Positions 22,584 through 31,189 of a DNA stretch of 64,000 nt are shown in pieces. Under the pieces are notes generated by a model that was given only the letters and a program-made list of their open reading frames with translations, was not told the DNA's origin and ran no database searches. Position numbers and translations under genes: made by a program. Location: assembly GCF_945957465.1 (NCBI RefSeq), contig NZ_CAMFLC010000022.1, positions 1 to 64,000 on the forward strand, read 5' to 3'. Each line of letters opens with the position of its first letter. Position 1 is the first letter of the stretch. The stretch comes from an uncultured Leifsonia sp. (GTDB lineage Bacteria > Actinomycetota > Actinomycetes > Actinomycetales > Microbacteriaceae).

Positions 22584-25187
22584 TCAGCGGACGGTGTAGC
22601 GCACGGCGTCGGCGCGCATCACGGCGCCCGACTCCTTCACCACCATGATGGTGTGCTTGCCGTTCCGGAGGTCGGAGACGCTGTACACCTTCTGCTGGGT
22701 GCGACGGGTGTCGCTGTGCGTGTCGACCTGCTTGACGAGCTTGCCGTCCACGTACACGTCGACGACGCCCTGGTCGGGCCCGGTCGGCGCGAGCCAGTCG
22801 ACTCCCGTGCCCGTGAACGTGAACGACACGGAGGCTCCCGCCTGGGTCGTGGCGTGCACGTCGTCGAGGTGGTCGCCGCGGAAGCCGACGCTCAGCGTGC
22901 TCGCCCCGACCGGCAGCGTCTTCAGGTACGACGGCTGCAGGGTGACGGTGGAGCCGGACACGGTGTAGTCGGTGCCCTTCTTCAGCGTCGCGCCGTTCGC
23001 GGTGATGCCGGTGAACTCGTCCGGGTCGCGGAGCACCGAGAAGGTCGCCGGGGCCGGCGCCTTCGTGTCGAACGAGACGCTCGACGGGTCGATCAGGCTC
23101 GGCTGGATGACGTCGAGCCGGTCGAGGAGCATGAACTGGCCCGACTTCATCACCACGCGCAGCGTGTGCTGCTCGTCGGTGAGGCCGTTCGTCGTGAACA
23201 CCGTCTGCTGCGCGGTGTGCGAGGCGGTCGGGATGTTGGCGCTGACCGTCTTCACGAACTGCCCGTCGATGTACACGTCCGCGTCGCCCTCAGAGGAGTC
23301 GAGCTCGGTCAGGTACGACACTCCCGTGCCGGTGAACGTGTACGAGAAAGAGTCGCCGGGGTGCTCGGCGTAGTGCACGTCGTCCTGGTAGTCGCCGAAC
23401 CCGCGCCCGTTGCTGTAGCCCCACTGGCCGGAGTACGCGATGCCCGAATCGGTGTCGTTGACGCTCGTCGTACGGGTCGGACCGGTGGAGACCGGCGGCG
23501 CCGGCGTGCCGGTGTCGGTCACGTTCACGGTGAGCGGCTGGGCGGTCGAGGCGACCTCGGCACCGCCGTTGCGGGTCCAATCGCCGCCGTACACGACACC
23601 CTGGGCGTCGTCGTTCACGGTGACCGTCGCGCGCTTGTCCGGTGTGACCTTCAGCAACCGGACGCCGTGGATCGGCACGTCGGACGCGGTGAACGATCCG
23701 TCTGCGCGCCCCAGGTTCTTGCGGGCCCACAGGTCGCGGACGCTCGCCGAACCGGTCAGCCCGATGTCGGACCACTTCGCGGTGATGTCGGACTCGGCGC
23801 GGCCCAGGTTGAACAGGGCGACCGTGTAGCTGCCGTCCTTGTTGAGGGCGTACCAGACCTGCTGCTTCGCGGTGGAGGAGACCGGCCGTGCGGGCACGCC
23901 GGCCTGGTCGACCCCGACGACCTCGGGGTTGGTGAGGAGGTCGACGCCCAGCTTGTCGAGCTTGGTCAGGTCGTTGCCGGTGTACATCGGAGCGGCCGAG
24001 ATCGCCCACAGCGTGGTGGCGGTGCGCCGCTCGTCGGGCGTGAGGCCGTCCATCCTGCCGTTTCCGACGTCGAGCGAGTCGAAGTCGTTCCAGCCGCCGG
24101 GGCCGGCGTAACGCCACCAGTCGGCCGCTCGCGGGAAGAGCCGGGCGATGTTGTCCCAGTCGGTGAGCGCCTCTCCGCTGCAGTAGCACTCGACGTCCCA
24201 CTCCACGCGCCAGCCGTTGGCGTACTTCTTCCAGTAGTCGGCGTTGTTGATGTCGAGCGCCCACGAGAGCTCGAACCAGATCTTGTGCTTCTTCAGCGCC
24301 TGCGACCAGGCGGCCACGTCGGCCCGCGCATCCACCGAGCCGTCGCTGATGCCGGAGCCGGGGGTGACGCTGTCGAACTTGACGAAGTCGACGCCCCATG
24401 CGGCCAGCTGGTCGGCGATGGAGTCGATGTACTTCTGCGCGCAAGGGTTCGAGAAGTCGATCGCATAGCCGATCTTCCAGTAGTCGGCCTGCTGCAGCGG
24501 CTGCTTGACGATGTCGTGGGTGTTGCAGCCCGGCGCGTTCGCGATCGGGTAGCCCTTCTGGTACACCTCCGGGCCGATGCCGGGGATCAGGTACACGCCG
24601 AACTTCTGCTTGTTGGCGTGCACGTGGTCGATGACCTTCTTCAGCCCCTGCGGGTAGAGCGTGGTGCTCGGGGTCGGACGGCCGTTGGCGTCCACCCCGT
24701 CGCTCCAGCCGGCGTCGACGTTGATGCGGTCGTAGCCCGCCTTCTGCAGGGTCTTGTGCATGGCGTCGGACTGGGCGATGAGCTGGTCGGCGGTGATCCA
24801 CTTCCCGTTGCCCGTGTAGACCTGCATGCTGTAGCTGCTCCAGCCCATGTACGGCTTGAGCGCCCAGGGGTCGGCGGTGGAGGCCGCCGGCGGGATGGGC
24901 GTCGGCACCGCGGCGGTCGCCGACTTCGGCGCGCTGGTCGGCTTCGTGCTCGGCTTCGCGCTCGGCGTCGTGGTCGGGGACGGCGTCGTGGTCGGTGCGG
25001 ATGTCTCGGCCGGCGTCGCGGTCGGCGTCGGCGTTCCGGTCGGAGCGGCCGTCGGTGTCGGTGTCGCTGTCGGCTCTGGTGTCGGCGTGGCGCCGGCGGG
25101 GACGGCGGCGGCCGCCACGATCCCCAGCGCCGCGACCGTCACGACGAGCGCCCGGAGGCCCCGTCGTGTACGCGTCGTGCGGGTCAT
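22584..25187 (-). CDS. secreted GH27 alpha-galactosidase-type enzyme with Pro/Thr linker and C-terminal carbohydrate-binding modules
   Basis: 867 residues. A signal peptide (1 to about 33, ending AGA) is followed by a Pro/Thr/Ala-rich linker (about 34-105). The GH27 barrel runs from about 106 (PYMGWSSYSM) with nucleophile D272 in FVKFDSV and likely acid/base D331 in RVEWDVECYC. A beta-sandwich domain ends near 520. The C-terminal half holds two related jelly-roll modules (FSYTFTGTGVSYL and VSFTFTGTGVDWL, each with a DVYIDG or DVYVDG strand). Between them is an X2/Ig-like module (FDTKAPAPATFSVLRDPDEF onward, quoted in part). It releases terminal alpha-galactose (or beta-L-arabinopyranose) outside the cell and binds the polymer. 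AGAGGAAG precedes the ATG. It is the only clearly secreted glycosidase here. Confidence 0.9.
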   Translation of the reverse strand: MTRTTRTRRGLRALVVTVAALGIVAAAAVPAGATPTPEPTATPTPTAAPTGTPTPTATPAETSAPTTTPSPTTTPSAKPSTKPTSAPKSATAAVPTPIPPAASTADPWALKPYMGWSSYSMQVYTGNGKWITADQLIAQSDAMHKTLQKAGYDRINVDAGWSDGVDANGRPTPSTTLYPQGLKKVIDHVHANKQKFGVYLIPGIGPEVYQKGYPIANAPGCNTHDIVKQPLQQADYWKIGYAIDFSNPCAQKYIDSIADQLAAWGVDFVKFDSVTPGSGISDGSVDARADVAAWSQALKKHKIWFELSWALDINNADYWKKYANGWRVEWDVECYCSGEALTDWDNIARLFPRAADWWRYAGPGGWNDFDSLDVGNGRMDGLTPDERRTATTLWAISAAPMYTGNDLTKLDKLGVDLLTNPEVVGVDQAGVPARPVSSTAKQQVWYALNKDGSYTVALFNLGRAESDITAKWSDIGLTGSASVRDLWARKNLGRADGSFTASDVPIHGVRLLKVTPDKRATVTVNDDAQGVVYGGDWTRNGGAEVASTAQPLTVNVTDTGTPAPPVSTGPTRTTSVNDTDSGIAYSGQWGYSNGRGFGDYQDDVHYAEHPGDSFSYTFTGTGVSYLTELDSSEGDADVYIDGQFVKTVSANIPTASHTAQQTVFTTNGLTDEQHTLRVVMKSGQFMLLDRLDVIQPSLIDPSSVSFDTKAPAPATFSVLRDPDEFTGITANGATLKKGTDYTVSGSTVTLQPSYLKTLPVGASTLSVGFRGDHLDDVHATTQAGASVSFTFTGTGVDWLAPTGPDQGVVDVYVDGKLVKQVDTHSDTRRTQQKVYSVSDLRNGKHTIMVVKESGAVMRADAVRYTVR
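24873..25088 (-). repeat. low-complexity Pro/Thr/Ala-rich linker coding stretch in the GH27 gene
   Basis: Repeating TPTPTA-type codons encode residues of about 34-105 between signal peptide and catalytic domain. The DNA is a run of near-identical GTCGGCGTC-like units, likely to vary in length between strains. Confidence 0.7.
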
Positions 25188-25285
25188 GTTCTTCCTCTCT
25201 GAAGAGCCCCGGCGCGTCGGTGCGCCTGGGGTGTTCGGTGCGGTGGGCCGTCTGTTGGGGGCGCCCCCGGCTGCGCCCGGCGGCT

Positions 25286-27490
25286 CTAGGCCAGCCGGAC
25301 GAGGTCGAAGAGCATCGCCTGCTGCGGGTTGAGCGTGGGGAGGGGGACACCGGCGACCGCCAGCACCGAGCCCGGGAGGGTGACGCCCTCCGGTCCCAGA
25401 GCCGCCGTGATCCACGCCGGGTCGGCGGCCTGGTGCCTGCTCGCCTGCCCGAACTCGTCCCGGACGCGCACCGAGTAGCGGGCGTCGGGGTCGAGCCCGG
25501 GGAAGCGGACCCGGCCGGACTGTCCGGGCGCGGAGGTGACGAGCCTGGCCCAGGTGTAGACGGCGCGTGAGCCGTCCTGCGCCACGATCCCGGTCAACGC
25601 CGTCGCCTCGTCGGCCAGGTCGGCGTTGACGATCCGGCCCGAGTGGATGAGCCCGCGCAGCTCGCGGTAGACCCCGGCCCAGCGGGCGATCCGGTCGAGC
25701 TCGTCGTCGTCCGCCTCCTGCAGGTCCCACTCGATCCCCGCGTGCGCGGTGAGCGCGACGATCAGCCGGAACGACAGGTCGGTGCGACGGGAGGTGGTGT
25801 GCGAGCGCTCGGCGCCCAGGTGCGAGCCGATGAGCTCCGGCGGGAGGAGCATCCGGGTCCAGCGCTCGATCTGCAGCCGCTCGACCGGGTCGTTGCAGTC
25901 GGAGGCCCAGACCCGGTCGGTGCGCTCCAGGATGCCGAGGTCGACCCGGCCGCCGCCGCCGGAGCAGGTCTCGATCTCGAGATGCGGGTGGCGGGCGCGA
26001 AGCGTGTCGAGCATCCGGTAGAGGGCGAGCGTCTGCTCGTGCACGGCGGGCCGGTCGACGCCGACGTAGCCGCTGACCGCTTCGGAGAGGTCGCGGTTGT
26101 GGTCCCACTTGATGTAGTCGACCGAGTACTCGTCGACCACCGCGCTGATCTGCTCCAGGACGTGGGAGTAGGCGTCGGGACGTGTCAGGTCGAGGACGTA
26201 CTGCGCCCGGGCGGTCGCGCCGAGCTCCTGCCGGGGGCCGAGCACCCAGTCGGGGTGCTCGCGGGCGAGGTCGGAGTCGAGGTTGACCATCTCGGGCTCG
26301 AACCAGATGCCGAACTGCATCCCGTGCGAGCGCACCAGGTCGACCAGGGGGCTCAGGCCGTCGGGCCACACCGTGCGGTCGACGAACCAGTCGCCGAGGC
26401 CGGCGTTGTCGCCGCGGCGGCCGTGGAACCAGCCGTCGTCGAGCACGACGCGCTCCACCCCGACCCGCGCCGCGCGGTCGACCAGGGCGGTCAGGCGCGG
26501 CAGGTCGTGGTCGAAGTAGACCGCCTCCCAGGAGTTGAGGGTGAGGGGCCGCGGCGACCGCGGGTGCGTCGGACGGGCCCGCAGCCGCCGGTGCAGCCGG
26601 TCGGCGAGCCCGTCGAGGCCGGAGTCCGACCAGACGAAGAGGGCGGTGGGCGCCACGTAGCGGTCCCCGTCGGCCAGGGCGATCTCGCCGGGTCGGAGCC
26701 CTTCGCCGGCCCCGAGCACGGCGGAGAACGCCCCGGCGCCCTCGGTGAGCCGCTCGACCACGTACTCGCCGTCGCCGCTCCAGGCCAGGTGCGTCGCCCA
26801 CGCCTCGCCGCGGCCGAAGCCGAGATCCTCGGTGCCGGCGACGACGAGGAACGGGGCGTCGTGCCCCGGCTTGCCGCGGCGGGCGCGGCGCACGTGGCTG
26901 CCGTAGAACAGCCGGCCGCGCTGCGGCGCCCGCTCGCGGCACCACTTCCCGGTGAAGTCGAGGATGTCGACGGCCCGCTCCGGGACGGGCAGCATCACGC
27001 GCAGGGCGTCGAGGGTGTAGGGGATGGCGGCGCCGTCGCCGGCGAGGGACGCGTCGCGGACGAGGGTCGCATCCACCGAGAGCACGCCGAAACGGTCGAG
27101 GGCGATCGTCATCGTCGTGCGCAGCCCGGTGATCTCGTCGGCCAGGTCGATCTCGATCGCGCCGCCGTGCTGGCCGTCGGAGCGGTGACGGACGGCTTCG
27201 GTGCGCGGCCGGGGCGTGGTGGCCGTGCCTGCGGCGTGACCCTCCTGCGCCGGGGTCCCCGCCCAGCCCTCGAACTCGCTGGGCAGCAGGCTGAACGTGC
27301 GCGGGATGTCGGGGGAGTTGTTGAGCACCGCCGGGCCGCCGGTCTGCCGCAAAGCGTCGACTGCGGCATCATCGAGCGGTCCCGGATCCGCGCCCCAGTG
27401 CAGCACACGAGGCACGCGCCCAGCCGTGTCGAGGACGAGGGCGGTGCCTGCGGCGTGCAGGCTCAGAACGGCGCCATAGCCGTCGAGCAT
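25286..27490 (-). CDS. alpha-galactosidase, GH36 (first copy)
   Basis: 734 residues, the full GH36 length. An N-terminal beta-supersandwich (VLHWGADPG at about 29) is followed by the barrel. TLNSWEAVYFDHD and VLDDGWFHGRRGD lie around 330-350. The nucleophile Asp is in IKWDHNRDLS (about 460), then ETCSGGGGRVDLG, and the acid/base Asp is in VWASDCNDPV (about 528). No signal peptide, so it is cytoplasmic and removes alpha-1,6-galactose from imported oligosaccharides. The ATG has GAGGAG 6 nt upstream. It is divergent from the GH95 gene, and the palindrome TTGACAGTGTCAA lies between them. Confidence 0.93.
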   Translation of the reverse strand: MLDGYGAVLSLHAAGTALVLDTAGRVPRVLHWGADPGPLDDAAVDALRQTGGPAVLNNSPDIPRTFSLLPSEFEGWAGTPAQEGHAAGTATTPRPRTEAVRHRSDGQHGGAIEIDLADEITGLRTTMTIALDRFGVLSVDATLVRDASLAGDGAAIPYTLDALRVMLPVPERAVDILDFTGKWCRERAPQRGRLFYGSHVRRARRGKPGHDAPFLVVAGTEDLGFGRGEAWATHLAWSGDGEYVVERLTEGAGAFSAVLGAGEGLRPGEIALADGDRYVAPTALFVWSDSGLDGLADRLHRRLRARPTHPRSPRPLTLNSWEAVYFDHDLPRLTALVDRAARVGVERVVLDDGWFHGRRGDNAGLGDWFVDRTVWPDGLSPLVDLVRSHGMQFGIWFEPEMVNLDSDLAREHPDWVLGPRQELGATARAQYVLDLTRPDAYSHVLEQISAVVDEYSVDYIKWDHNRDLSEAVSGYVGVDRPAVHEQTLALYRMLDTLRARHPHLEIETCSGGGGRVDLGILERTDRVWASDCNDPVERLQIERWTRMLLPPELIGSHLGAERSHTTSRRTDLSFRLIVALTAHAGIEWDLQEADDDELDRIARWAGVYRELRGLIHSGRIVNADLADEATALTGIVAQDGSRAVYTWARLVTSAPGQSGRVRFPGLDPDARYSVRVRDEFGQASRHQAADPAWITAALGPEGVTLPGSVLAVAGVPLPTLNPQQAMLFDLVRLA

Positions 27491-27518
27491 GAAGGACTCC
27501 TCGGAGATTTCCGTTTAC

Positions 27519-27548
27519 TTGACAGTGTCAATTAACCATGCCTAGTGT
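27519..27548 (+). promoter_or_regulatory. GH95 promoter overlapped by a TTGACAGTGTCAA palindrome (probable ROK operator)
   Basis: TTGACA (27519-27524) and TAGTGT (27543-27548) are 18 bases apart. The -35 box is the left half of a 13-bp palindrome (27519-27531). A ROK-type repressor encoded downstream could bind here and block RNA polymerase. A related sequence lies at 32482-32494 upstream of the second importer. Confidence 0.55.
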
Positions 27549-27577
27549 TTCGAATGCAACCCCGAGAAGGAAGACCG

Positions 27578-29980
27578 ATGACGATCTCCACCGACACACT
27601 CCAGCTCGCCTGGCGCGAGCCCGCAGGGCACTGGGAGGAAGCGATCCCGATCGGGGACGGCCTCCTCGGCGCCATGGTCCACGGGGGCGCCGAAGGCCGC
27701 TACCAGGTCAACGACGCGACCGTCTGGTCCGGCACCCCGCAGACCGCGGCGGAGGGACTGCGCAACGTCCTCGCCCAGGGCGCGGGACCGGAGCGCCTCC
27801 GCGAGGTGCGTTCGGCGCTCGCCGCGGGCGACCTCTCCCGCGCCGAGGAACTGCTCCTCACCTTCGAGGGCCGCTACAGCCAGGAGTTCCTCCCCTTCGT
27901 CGACCTCGCGGTCGAGCTCCCCGATGCGACGCCGGTCGAGGGAGAGCCCGCGCGGGTGCTGGATCTCGACCGGCACGTCGTGGAGGAGTCGTTGCAGGCC
28001 GGAGCGGCCCGCGTCGAGCGCATGTCCTGGGTCGACGGGCGCACGCTTCACATCTCGATCGACTCCACCGAGGCGCTGCCCGAGGTGCGCATCGCACTCG
28101 CTACGCCGCTCCGCGAACTGTCGCGCGCCGCGCGCGACGGCGTCGTGACACTCGACCTCGCCGTCCCGGTCGACGGGGCACCCCTGCACGAACAGTCCGT
28201 CGTCCCCCCGCTGCGCTACGCGGAGCAGGGCGACGGAGACTACGACGCCTTCGCCGCCGCGGCTCTCGCGGTGCGGAGTGACGGCACGACGGAGCCGGGG
28301 GACCACGGTCTCACGGTCCGTGGTGCCCGTCGGCTGTTGATCGCCCTCTCGTCGTCGACCCGCGCTGAGTCGTGGTGGGCCGGCGCGGACGACGAGTGGC
28401 GGACCGTCTCCCGTGAGACGATCCGGGACCGCGCCGTCACCCGAGCCCTCGGCGCCATCGCCGCGGGCGAGGGACGACGGGGAGGCGCGCTGCGTCTCCC
28501 GGCGGCGGCGCGGTTCGCGATCGGCGGCAGGCGCGAGGGGCGGTGGGATGTCGAGGCCGACATCCTGCGCGGTTCGGACGACGGGCTGCGCGCGACCATC
28601 GCGGCGGAGTACGGGCGCTACCTCCTCACGTCGTCCTCCCGCACGGGCGGCCCCGCGGCCAACCTGCAGGGCATCTGGAACGGCGAGCTGCGCCCCGCGT
28701 GGTCCTCGAACTACACGATCAACATCAACACCGAGATGAACTACTGGGCGGCGGGTCCCCTCGGCGTCATCGAGCACGCGGAACCGCTGATCTCGCTGGT
28801 CGAACGGATGGCGGCCACCGGTGGCGACGTCGCCAGAGAACTGTACGGCTGCCGCGGCTGGGTCGCGCACCACAACAGCGACCTGTGGGGCTGGAGCCTC
28901 CCGGTGGGCATGGGACACGGGGCGCCGAGCTGGGCGATCTGGATGATGGGCGGCGTCTGGCTCACCCACTCGCTCTGGGACCACTACGAGTTCGCGGCGG
29001 ACGACGACCTGTTACGTGACCGGATCGGGCCGCTGCTGCGCGGCGCCGCCGAGTTCTGCCTCGACTGGCTCCAGATCGGCCCCGACGGCAGGGCCTTCCT
29101 CTCACCGTCGACCTCTCCGGAGAACTCCTACCGGGATGCGGACGGCGTGCCGCGCTCGCTCGGCCTCACGGCGACGATGGACCTCGAGCTGATCCGCTCG
29201 CTCTTCGCCCGAACCCTGCGCTCCATCGAGGTGCTGGGCGAACCCGACCCGCTGCTGGGCGAGCTGGAGGCGGCGCTCGCGACGATCCCCGAGCCGCCGG
29301 TCGGCGGCGACGGCCGCCTGCTCGAATGGTCGGAGGAGGTGCCGGAGCACGAGCCCGCCCACCGGCACCTGTCGCCGCTGGTCGGCCTCTACCCGCTCGA
29401 CCTGATCACGCCGGACGGCACACCGGCGCTGGCCGAGGCCTCCCGGCGCTTCCTCGACGCGCGCGGGCCGGGCGCGATGGGATGGTCGTGGGCGTGGAAG
29501 ATCTCCCTGCGTGCCCGCCTCGGCGATGGCGAGGCGGCCCATGAGCTGCTGCAGCAGGCGCTCGCGCCGTACGATGGCGACGCGCGCCGGCACGGCCCGG
29601 TCGACGGCTCGGAATGGGGTGGCCTGCTGCCCAACCTGTTCAGCACGCACCCGCCGTTCCAGATCGACGGAAACCTCGGCTTCCCCGCGGGGATCGCCGA
29701 ACTGCTGCTGCAGAGCCACGGGGGAGTCGTCCACCTGCTGCCCGCGCTGCCCTCGGCCTGGCCTGAGGGACGGGTGACCGGGCTGGGCGTGCGCGGCGGG
29801 CTCTCCGTCGACCTGTTCTGGTCCGGCGGGAAGCTGAGGTCGGCCGCTCTCCGGAACCCGCACCCGGAGCCGCGCGACGTGCGGGTGCGGTACGGAGGCG
29901 CGGAAGTCGAGGTCCGCCTGCCCGCCGGAGGCGAACATGTCGTCGACGGGATCCTGCGAGAGGCGGTCGCCACTGCCTAA
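27578..29980 (+). CDS. alpha-L-fucosidase, GH95
   Basis: 800 residues, standard GH95 length. Inverting fucosidase/galactosidase fold: an N-terminal beta domain (EAIPIGDGLLGAMVHGG, about 18), then the helical barrel with NLQGIWNGELRPAWSSNYT and INTEMNYWAAG (about 383), HHNSDLWGWSLP, LEWSEEVPEHEPAHRHLSP (general-acid Glu about 583) and the late catalytic segment WGGLLPNLFSTHPPFQIDGN. GH95 members typically cleave alpha-1,2-linked fucose from galactose. No signal peptide. The ATG at 27578 is used because GAAGGAAG lies about 6 nt upstream. The ROK regulator gene follows by 9 bases. Confidence 0.94.
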   Translation: MTISTDTLQLAWREPAGHWEEAIPIGDGLLGAMVHGGAEGRYQVNDATVWSGTPQTAAEGLRNVLAQGAGPERLREVRSALAAGDLSRAEELLLTFEGRYSQEFLPFVDLAVELPDATPVEGEPARVLDLDRHVVEESLQAGAARVERMSWVDGRTLHISIDSTEALPEVRIALATPLRELSRAARDGVVTLDLAVPVDGAPLHEQSVVPPLRYAEQGDGDYDAFAAAALAVRSDGTTEPGDHGLTVRGARRLLIALSSSTRAESWWAGADDEWRTVSRETIRDRAVTRALGAIAAGEGRRGGALRLPAAARFAIGGRREGRWDVEADILRGSDDGLRATIAAEYGRYLLTSSSRTGGPAANLQGIWNGELRPAWSSNYTININTEMNYWAAGPLGVIEHAEPLISLVERMAATGGDVARELYGCRGWVAHHNSDLWGWSLPVGMGHGAPSWAIWMMGGVWLTHSLWDHYEFAADDDLLRDRIGPLLRGAAEFCLDWLQIGPDGRAFLSPSTSPENSYRDADGVPRSLGLTATMDLELIRSLFARTLRSIEVLGEPDPLLGELEAALATIPEPPVGGDGRLLEWSEEVPEHEPAHRHLSPLVGLYPLDLITPDGTPALAEASRRFLDARGPGAMGWSWAWKISLRARLGDGEAAHELLQQALAPYDGDARRHGPVDGSEWGGLLPNLFSTHPPFQIDGNLGFPAGIAELLLQSHGGVVHLLPALPSAWPEGRVTGLGVRGGLSVDLFWSGGKLRSAALRNPHPEPRDVRVRYGGAEVEVRLPAGGEHVVDGILREAVATA

Positions 29981-29983
29981 GGT
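29978..29983 (+). promoter_or_regulatory. -10 element of a possible internal leaderless promoter for the ROK gene
   Basis: TAAGGT overlaps the GH95 stop and ends 6 nt before the ATG at 29990. AAGG could also be read as a weak ribosome site. Confidence 0.35.
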
Positions 29984-29989
29984 TGAGGC

Positions 29990-31189
29990 ATGGACGACGA
30001 GCTACGGCAGCGCATCGCGCTGCTCGCCTCGTCGTCGGAGGCGGCGAGCCGGGTCTTCACCACCATCCTGACCCGCAGCCCGATCAGCCGCATCGACGTC
30101 GCCAGGATGACCGGGTTGTCGCAGGCCGCGGTGACCAAGGCGGTGGCGCCGCTGGTGGCGGCCGGGCTCGTGGACGACTCGCTCGGCCTCGCGCCGACGG
30201 GACTGCCCGGCCGGCCGGCGAACCCGGTGACGATCGTTCCGGATGCCGTGGTCGCGCTCGGCGTCAAGGTGAACGTCGACGAGTTGGTCGGCGTCGCCAC
30301 CGACCTGACGACGCGCATCCTCGCCGCAGACCGCGCGCCGCTCGCCTCGCACGACCCCGCTGCCGTGGTGGATGCGGTCGTCGCCCTCTGCGAGCGGCTG
30401 GAGGAATCGCTCGGCGGCCTCCGCTCGCGCGTCGCCCGCATCGGGGTCTCGGTCTCGGGCGACGTGGACATGACCGCCGGCGTGGTGCGCGACTCGGCCA
30501 TCATGGGCTGGCGCGGTGTCGGCCTGGCCGCTGCGCTGCGCGAACGGCTGGAGGCGCACGTCGTCGTCGACAACGACGTGCGCGCGCTCATGATCGGTGA
30601 GCACTGGTTCGGCGTCGGCCTCGGCACCCGCTCCTTCTGCATCGTCACGATCGGGCGCGGCATCGGCAGCGGCCTGCACCTGAACGGCGAGGTCGTGGAG
30701 GGTGCCTACGGCGTCGCCGGCGAGATCGGCCACCTGCCGCTGGCGTCACCCGACCGCGTCTGCGCCTGCGGCCGCCGCGGCTGCGTCGAGGCCGTCGCAG
30801 CCACGAGCGCCATCGTCGCCGCCGCCTCGGCCGCGCACGGCCGGCCGCTGACGATCGAGGAGGTCGTCGAGCTGGCGCACTCCGGCGACGCGTCGGCCGT
30901 CGAGGCCTTCCGCGAGGCGGGCGCCGTCGTCGGCGCGGCCATCGCCAGCCTCGTCAACCTGGTCGGCCCGGAGCTCGTCATCATCGGCGGCGAGGGCGTC
31001 ACCGAGTTCGGCCTGTACGAGGAGCGGCTGCGCGCCGTCTATTCCGAGCACGTCTTCGCGTCGGCCGACCGCTGCCGGATCGTCGTCCGTCCGCACACCT
31101 TCGAGGACTGGGCGCGCGGGGCGGCGGCCGTGGCCATCCGGTCGCTCGTGGTCCGACCTGCCGTCATTCCCCCATCGCTGGGGGGCTGA
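29990..31189 (+). CDS. ROK-family transcriptional regulator (first copy)
   Basis: 399 residues. An N-terminal MarR/winged-helix DNA-binding domain (ISRIDVARMTGLSQAAVTKA, about 32-51) precedes a ROK sugar-kinase-like domain. This has VSVSGDVDMTAG (about 155), the EIGHLPLA motif (about 243) and the ROK zinc site CACGRRGCVE (about 257). Regulators of this family respond to free sugars. It lies 9 bases after GH95, so it probably controls the GH95/GH36 divergent promoters. It is a close paralog of the gene on the opposite strand, and the two 3' ends overlap by 26 bases. Confidence 0.9.
   Translation: MDDELRQRIALLASSSEAASRVFTTILTRSPISRIDVARMTGLSQAAVTKAVAPLVAAGLVDDSLGLAPTGLPGRPANPVTIVPDAVVALGVKVNVDELVGVATDLTTRILAADRAPLASHDPAAVVDAVVALCERLEESLGGLRSRVARIGVSVSGDVDMTAGVVRDSAIMGWRGVGLAAALRERLEAHVVVDNDVRALMIGEHWFGVGLGTRSFCIVTIGRGIGSGLHLNGEVVEGAYGVAGEIGHLPLASPDRVCACGRRGCVEAVAATSAIVAAASAAHGRPLTIEEVVELAHSGDASAVEAFREAGAVVGAAIASLVNLVGPELVIIGGEGVTEFGLYEERLRAVYSEHVFASADRCRIVVRPHTFEDWARGAAAVAIRSLVVRPAVIPPSLGG

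Noticed and set aside
21429-25202. A very long open frame on the plus strand opposite the esterase and GH27 genes
   Set aside because: It is the antisense of real genes in GC-rich DNA, with Arg/Gly/Val-rich nonsense composition, no ribosome site and no family motifs.
22584-26945. A single 1453-residue reading frame joining GH27 to an upstream N-terminal part
   Set aside because: The upstream part is an off-frame shadow of the GH36 gene. The signal peptide and AGAGGAAG site show that GH27 starts at 25187.
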